15,211 bases of DNA, taken from assembly GCA_031411055.1 (NCBI GenBank), contig JANOAI010000356.1, positions 1 through 15,211 on the forward strand. Reading direction: 5' to 3'. The stretch comes from JAIYDQ01 sp031411055 (GTDB taxonomy: Bacteria; Planctomycetota; Planctomycetia; Pirellulales; Pirellulaceae). How positions within the stretch are numbered: position 1 is the stretch's first letter; each line of letters starts with the position of its first letter. Shown here piece after piece: positions 14,879 to 15,211 of the stretch. The translations under genes were made by a program, and so were the position numbers. The notes beneath the pieces are model-generated. The model was given only the letters and a program-made list of their open reading frames with translations. It was not told the DNA's origin and made no database searches.

Positions 14879-14900
14879 TTGGTGGATTCGAGTCCTCCAA
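14879..14900 (+). promoter_or_regulatory. Inverted repeat in the alaS leader
   Basis: TTGG-T-GGA, loop TTCGAG, TCC-T-CCAA: a 22-base imperfect palindrome (7 pairs, one T-T mismatch) just downstream of the predicted start site. It could be a leader hairpin or a protein-binding site. E. coli AlaRS represses its own gene by binding a palindrome that flanks the start site, which makes this placement suggestive. It is not a T-box: no specifier or antiterminator elements are visible. Confidence 0.35.
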
Positions 14901-14928
14901 ACCAGATTCCCTCAACTTATAGATCGCT

Positions 14929-15211
14929 ATGAAAACGGACGAACTGCGAGAAAAGTACCTCTCCTTTTTTCAATCCAAAGGCCACCATCGTCAAGCAAGC
15001 GACGTCTTGGTTCCGACATGGGATCCATCAGTTCTGTTTACGCCCGCCGGGATGAATCAGTTTAAAGACCACTTTCTTGGAAAAGTCAAACTCGATTTTA
15101 CTAAGGCTACGACCTGTCAAAAGTGTCTTCGAACGGGTGATATTGATAACGTGGGTCGCACCGCCTATCACCACACCTTCTTCGAAATGCTTGGTAACTT
15201 CAGCTTTGGCG
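14929..15211 (+). CDS. alaS: Alanyl-tRNA synthetase, N-terminal part (cut by window end)
   Basis: The first 94 residues of AlaRS, which charges tRNA-Ala with alanine in the cytoplasm. The class II core signatures match the bacterial enzyme: ELREKYLSFFQSKGH at 5-19, LFTPAGMNQFKDHFLG at 36-51, ATTCQKCLRTGDIDNVG at 60-76 and HHTFFEMLGNFSFG at 81-94. Arg68 occupies the position of the conserved ATP-contacting arginine. The full protein would be about 870-900 residues, so only about a tenth is present. It begins with ATG after a 101-base gap that holds its own promoter, so it is probably transcribed independently of efp and the methyltransferase. Confidence 0.97.
   Translation, partial: MKTDELREKYLSFFQSKGHHRQASDVLVPTWDPSVLFTPAGMNQFKDHFLGKVKLDFTKATTCQKCLRTGDIDNVGRTAYHHTFFEMLGNFSFG

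Noticed and set aside
14883..14903. tRNA T-arm-like string (GGATTCGAGTCC, then ACCA nearby)
   Set aside because: The T-stem does not pair properly with a 7-base loop, and no acceptor, D or anticodon arm can be found upstream.
1..15211. CRISPR arrays, IS elements, integrase or phage genes
   Set aside because: No regularly spaced repeats, transposase motifs or phage genes were seen on either strand.

Overview
The window looks like a chromosomal segment of a planctomycete, probably a Rhodopirellula/Pirellula-type member of the Pirellulaceae. This is inferred from three things. A giant secreted PQQ-like beta-propeller protein sits directly upstream of a MoxR ATPase, a DUF58 protein and a BatA-like membrane VWA protein. 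Shine-Dalgarno sequences are weak or absent for most genes. Two GC-rich palindromic elements resemble dispersed repeats I recall from planctomycete genomes. No database search was possible, so the taxonomy is an inference.

Left part (1-3024), minus strand: an NAD(P)-dependent short-chain dehydrogenase, a YaeI-like metallophosphoesterase with a Tat-type N-terminus, and a stand-alone alpha/beta hydrolase of the type usually fused to OsmC. A 72-bp near-perfect inverted repeat lies between the first two. The first ~197 bases hold no gene that can be assigned with confidence.

Middle (3025-4084): the remains of a two-gene plus-strand cassette, a small ORF overlapping a nucleotidyltransferase. The nucleotidyltransferase appears to have lost its middle, so that its N-terminal and C-terminal signatures now lie next to each other in different frames. 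A small minus-strand Hpt-like protein follows, with an altered core motif. It is divergent from the large operon.

Right part (4085-15211), plus strand: a tight cluster of PQQ-like/TPR protein (1616 aa), MoxR, DUF58 and BatA-like VWA protein (gaps 37 nt, a 32-nt overlap and 0 nt). MoxR-DUF58-VWA sets are generally viewed as chaperone-like systems that mature or assemble partner proteins; the secreted propeller protein is the obvious candidate client. The BatA-like gene carries an in-frame, hairpin-forming GC-rich insertion in its VWA region. Next come elongation factor P (GTG start, conserved Lys34), a class I SAM methyltransferase, and the 5' end of alaS. alaS has a good sigma70-like promoter and a leader palindrome.

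Most of the window is ordinary housekeeping or lineage-typical content. The features most worth a second look are the collapsed nucleotidyltransferase cassette, the two palindromic elements (one translated inside a gene), and the propeller-MoxR-DUF58-VWA operon.
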